Assembly: GCF_900104115.1 (NCBI RefSeq)
Contig: NZ_FNJM01000001.1
Location: forward strand, 124,001 to 188,000
Source of the DNA: Clostridium gasigenes
Lineage (GTDB): Bacteria > Bacillota > Clostridia > Clostridiales > Clostridiaceae
DNA: 64,000 bases
Reading direction: 5' to 3'
Shown here in pieces: positions 61,546 to 64,000 of the stretch (the first letter of the stretch is position 1; every line of letters starts with the position of its first letter). Made by a program: the position numbers and the translations under genes. The notes under the pieces were generated by a model that ran no database searches, was not told where the DNA came from, and saw only the letters and a list, made by a program, of their open reading frames with translations.

Positions 61546-62373
61546 ATGAAAAGTATTAATGTACATTTGAAAATTGCAACGGTATCTTTTCTTGCTATTG
61601 TTCTAGCTGGACTTGTATGGCTTGGAATAACATTTGTAAGTAGAAAATTTGGAATTAAATTGTTTGAAAATAATGTAATAAGTACTATGGGCTTAGCGAG
61701 TTGCATTTTGGTATGTCAGTATTTTGTTATTAAAAAATATAATAATGGTAGATTTAGCTTTGATTTTATTGGATTAGCATTTAAACAAAATAGTTTTAAA
61801 TTACTTTTTATAGGTATTGGAGTAGGAACACTAATGTATTTCTCTTGGGCCTTAATTTTGATTGTAATGAAAATTGTAAAATTTAAAGGCATAGGTTCTA
61901 CCTTTTGCCCTGTATATAATGTTACTATAGGCATTATTAGCGCTTTGGTAATGAGTATTTTTGCTAGTTTTTCTGAAGAAATATTATGTAGAGGGATTAT
62001 TTTAAATCAGTTAATGCAATTTAAGGGGAAAATCTTTGCTCTTATAATAAGTTCTTTAATATTTACAATGTGTCATACCCAGTATTATCATGATTTTAGT
62101 GCTTTATTATCCGTGTTTGCTATGGTAATTCTATTTGGGTATGTCTATGTAATAACGGGATCATTATATCTATCTATAGGGTTACATTTTGCTGTAGATT
62201 TCTTTCAATTAATATCAGGTGTTTCTAATAATTTTTTACTGTTTGATATTAAAGTGAGTGACTCGCAATTAAGTATATATTTATCAGATGCACAACTTTT
62301 TGTAATATTAATACTCATTTTAGTTTTGGTATTAATGGATATTAAAAAAATAGGTTTCAATAGTAAGATTTAA
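61546..62373 (+). CDS. CPBP-family intramembrane metalloprotease (Abi)
   Basis: The 275-residue protein has about eight spans. The catalytic motifs are present: FASFSEEILCRGIILNQLM near residue 140 (EExxxR), FTMCHTQYYHDFSALLSVF near 175 and SLYLSIGLHFAVDF near 210, with His residues. CPBP proteins resemble eukaryotic Rce1 CAAX proteases and are common in bacteriocin immunity. No bacteriocin gene is next to it, though SdpI-like genes with immunity associations lie nearby. The start follows AGAGGTTATAGAAT. Confidence 0.88.
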   Translation: MKSINVHLKIATVSFLAIVLAGLVWLGITFVSRKFGIKLFENNVISTMGLASCILVCQYFVIKKYNNGRFSFDFIGLAFKQNSFKLLFIGIGVGTLMYFSWALILIVMKIVKFKGIGSTFCPVYNVTIGIISALVMSIFASFSEEILCRGIILNQLMQFKGKIFALIISSLIFTMCHTQYYHDFSALLSVFAMVILFGYVYVITGSLYLSIGLHFAVDFFQLISGVSNNFLLFDIKVSDSQLSIYLSDAQLFVILILILVLVLMDIKKIGFNSKI

Positions 62374-62494
62374 TAAATTATTGAGCGATTATTCATTTAG
62401 AGATGACTGGAATATGCGAAGATGATATATAATAATTTATTGCAGCTAGTGTGATGAGCATAAAAACATCACGAGAAAGCACCTAGAATTGATA

Positions 62495-63143
62495 TGCTCC
62501 CTTTATAGTAGACAGTTGAAATAATAAAAACTGTTTATATAGAGGGAGCATTTTATTATGGAAAGAAAAACTAAAATATTGTCAGAAATTAAGATAGAGG
62601 TTGTTAAAGAGTATTTATCAGGAAAAATAAGTGTACGGCAAATAGCTTATCAACTACAAGTTTCTAGCTTCTCGGTTGAGGAATCGGTATCTGTCAACTC
62701 ACTTGACAGATACCGGTATTGTTTCTTATATATTAAGTCACCCTAACAATAATCCATTGGTATTCGATACATTGGATAAAGCTATCGCTACGAACCCAAC
62801 TGCAAAACCTATTTTTCATAGTGATCGTGGTTATCAATATACAAATAGAACGTTCAAAAGTAAATTAGATAAAATAGAAGCAACACAGAGCATGTCTAGA
62901 GTTAGCAGCTGCATTGATAATGGACCTATGGAAGGTTTTTGGGGGATACTTAAAGTTGAAATGTATTATCTAAGAAAATTTGATACGTATGAGGAACTTG
63001 AACAAGCCATTGACGAATATATAGATTTTTATAACACACAAAGATTACAGAAAAAGTTAAAAAGTATGACTCCAATAGAATATCGAAGTCATACTTTAAC
63101 AGCGTAATTTTTATTATTTACCCTGTCTACTTGACAGGGGGCA
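62495..63143 (+). mobile_element. Internally deleted IS3-family element
   Basis: The left end TGCTCCCTTTATAGTAGACA and the right end, read on the minus strand TGCCCCCTGTCAAGTAGACA, form imperfect inverted repeats that both run into AATAATAAAA. Inside, an orfA start (62558: MERKTKILSEIKIEVVKEYL, helix-turn-helix) is fused after a deletion to the end of orfB (to 63107). That end keeps the second Asp (HSDRGYQYTN) and the Glu region (DNGPMEGFWGILKVE). At 649 bp it is about half the size of a full IS3 element, so the transposase is dead. No clear target duplication is visible. Confidence 0.85.
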
Positions 63144-63409
63144 GTTCAAATGAATAGGCTATATATATTGGTAATTTCCACTATTGTATATAATATGCTA
63201 AAATAAAGTAAATATTGAAATTATTAAAACAAGGGAATTAGAGATGTAGTAAATTCATTAACAAGCATATTTAAATGAATCAATAGATACTTTAGAAAAA
63301 TGCAATGCTTGGACTGAATAAGATAATTAAAGATAAATTTAATGTGGTTAAAGAAGAGAAATAGATTGGGGTACAAGCAATTACACTAGATATAGAGAGG
63401 AGATAGTTG
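63144..63409 (+). other. Spacer upstream of the response regulator, no gene seen
   Basis: The stretch holds short broken frames only; ATAATGAAATAATTCT-type AT-rich sequence gives no clear promoter. The ribosome site of the next gene, GAGAGGAGATAG, ends this stretch. Confidence 0.3.
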
Positions 63410-64000
63410 ATGTTTAATATAATGATAGTGGAAGATAATAATCAATTACAAAATGAAATAGCTAATATTTTAGTGCATAATGGATATAGTGTTATAAAGA
63501 GTAATAAATTTAATGAAATACCTAAAGTGGTTAAGGATAAAAATCCTGATTTAATATTATTAGATATTAATTTGCCAGAAGTTGATGGGTTTAGTATATG
63601 TACTGAAATACGTAGTTTTTCTAAGGTGCCTATTATATTTGTTACAAGTAGAAGTACAAATATTGATGAATTAATGAGTATAACCTTAGGTGGGGATGAT
63701 TTTATTACTAAACCATATAATACTCAAATTCTTTTGGCAAGAATAAATTCACTTTTGAAAAGAGCATATCCAAATGTAACATCAATGGATGTTATAGAGC
63801 ATAATGGAATTAGTCTAAATATGTTAACAAGTAAAATAAAATATGAAAATAATGAAATAGAACTTACTAAAAATGAAGCGAAAATACTTAGGTATTTATT
63901 GATTAATAAAGGGAAAATAGTTTCACGCGTAGATATTATGGAGTATTTATGGGATAGTTCATTATTTGTAAATGATAATACTTTAACTGTAAATATGACA
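63410..64000 (+). CDS. OmpR-family response regulator, cut by the window end
   Basis: ATG 63410 starts a frame of at least 197 codons that is open to the window end. The receiver domain has acidic pocket VEDN near residues 7-10, phosphorylation Asp in LILLDINLPEVDG near 52 and Lys in FITKPYN near 102. The DNA-binding winged helix starts about 125, with ELTKNEAKILRYLLINKGKI and VSRVDIMEYLWD. The spacing resembles BceR/GraR-type regulators of peptide antibiotic sensing, which precede a short sensor kinase and ABC exporter. That kinase would lie outside the window. Confidence 0.88.
   Translation, partial: MFNIMIVEDNNQLQNEIANILVHNGYSVIKSNKFNEIPKVVKDKNPDLILLDINLPEVDGFSICTEIRSFSKVPIIFVTSRSTNIDELMSITLGGDDFITKPYNTQILLARINSLLKRAYPNVTSMDVIEHNGISLNMLTSKIKYENNEIELTKNEAKILRYLLINKGKIVSRVDIMEYLWDSSLFVNDNTLTVNMT

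Noticed and set aside
62495..63143. IS3 element considered as an active transposon
   Set aside because: Most of orfA and the first half of orfB, including the first catalytic Asp, are deleted and frames do not join.

Overview
The window is AT-rich DNA with short spacers, strong GGAGG-type ribosome binding sites and some TTG/GTG starts. Its gene content (Csp-type germination subtilases, an Agr peptide system, Rrf2/CymR next to cysK, HsmRA-like heme genes, AgrD-type peptide) points to a spore-forming Clostridium sensu stricto or close relative. No rRNA, tRNA or CRISPR array was seen. The species cannot be set from sequence reading alone.

Region 1 (1-19.4 kb) is mostly ordinary chromosome. It holds the end of a branched-chain amino acid ABC operon (livM-livG-livF), a peptidoglycan amidase, a MarR-HsmA-MFS cluster with a twin operator, a divergent Rrf2/cysK pair with palindromic sites, ackA, a four-gene minus-strand metal-type operon (two G3E GTPases, a DUF318 permease and a TIGR03943 protein), an L,D-transpeptidase, an oxidoreductase/DsbA-like pair, purine nucleoside phosphorylase behind a long hairpin RNA, a YtrA-type GntR/ABC operon with a perfect operator over its -10 box, and an RNase Z-like protein.

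Region 2 (19.4-33.4 kb) is more accessory. It has a HepT-like protein without a partner, two SatD-family proteins and a DUF3307 membrane protein, two head-to-tail copies of a two-gene Csp subtilase unit with identical lengths, a chemoreceptor, an unknown two-gene pair and a decayed HxlR regulator. The SatD proteins carry a motif set that looks like class III nucleotide cyclases, so the SatD-DUF3307 pair could be a cyclase plus membrane effector. This is the most interesting candidate for an undescribed system.

Region 3 (33.7-41 kb) holds an Agr-type quorum system: LytTR regulator and GHKL kinase on the plus strand, and converging agrB-agrD on the minus strand, with agrD only 45 codons long and overlapping both neighbours. 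It also holds a frameshifted old yellow enzyme, a guanine riboswitch with terminator before an NCS2 purine permease, and six 21-22 bp phased direct repeats upstream of a phage-type replication protein.

Region 4 (41-46 kb and 56-63 kb) is a decaying accessory zone rich in GNAT acetyltransferases (six intact, one broken), with frameshifted or nonsense-interrupted genes, Rpn-nuclease fragments, duplicated SdpI-like genes and a deleted IS3-family element. Between the two halves lie a complete glycine betaine OpuA operon, a dCache chemoreceptor, and a NiCo riboswitch with overlapping terminator ahead of a P-type ATPase. That metal module is flanked by an exact 16-bp direct repeat next to a truncated gene. 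The window ends inside an OmpR-family response regulator.
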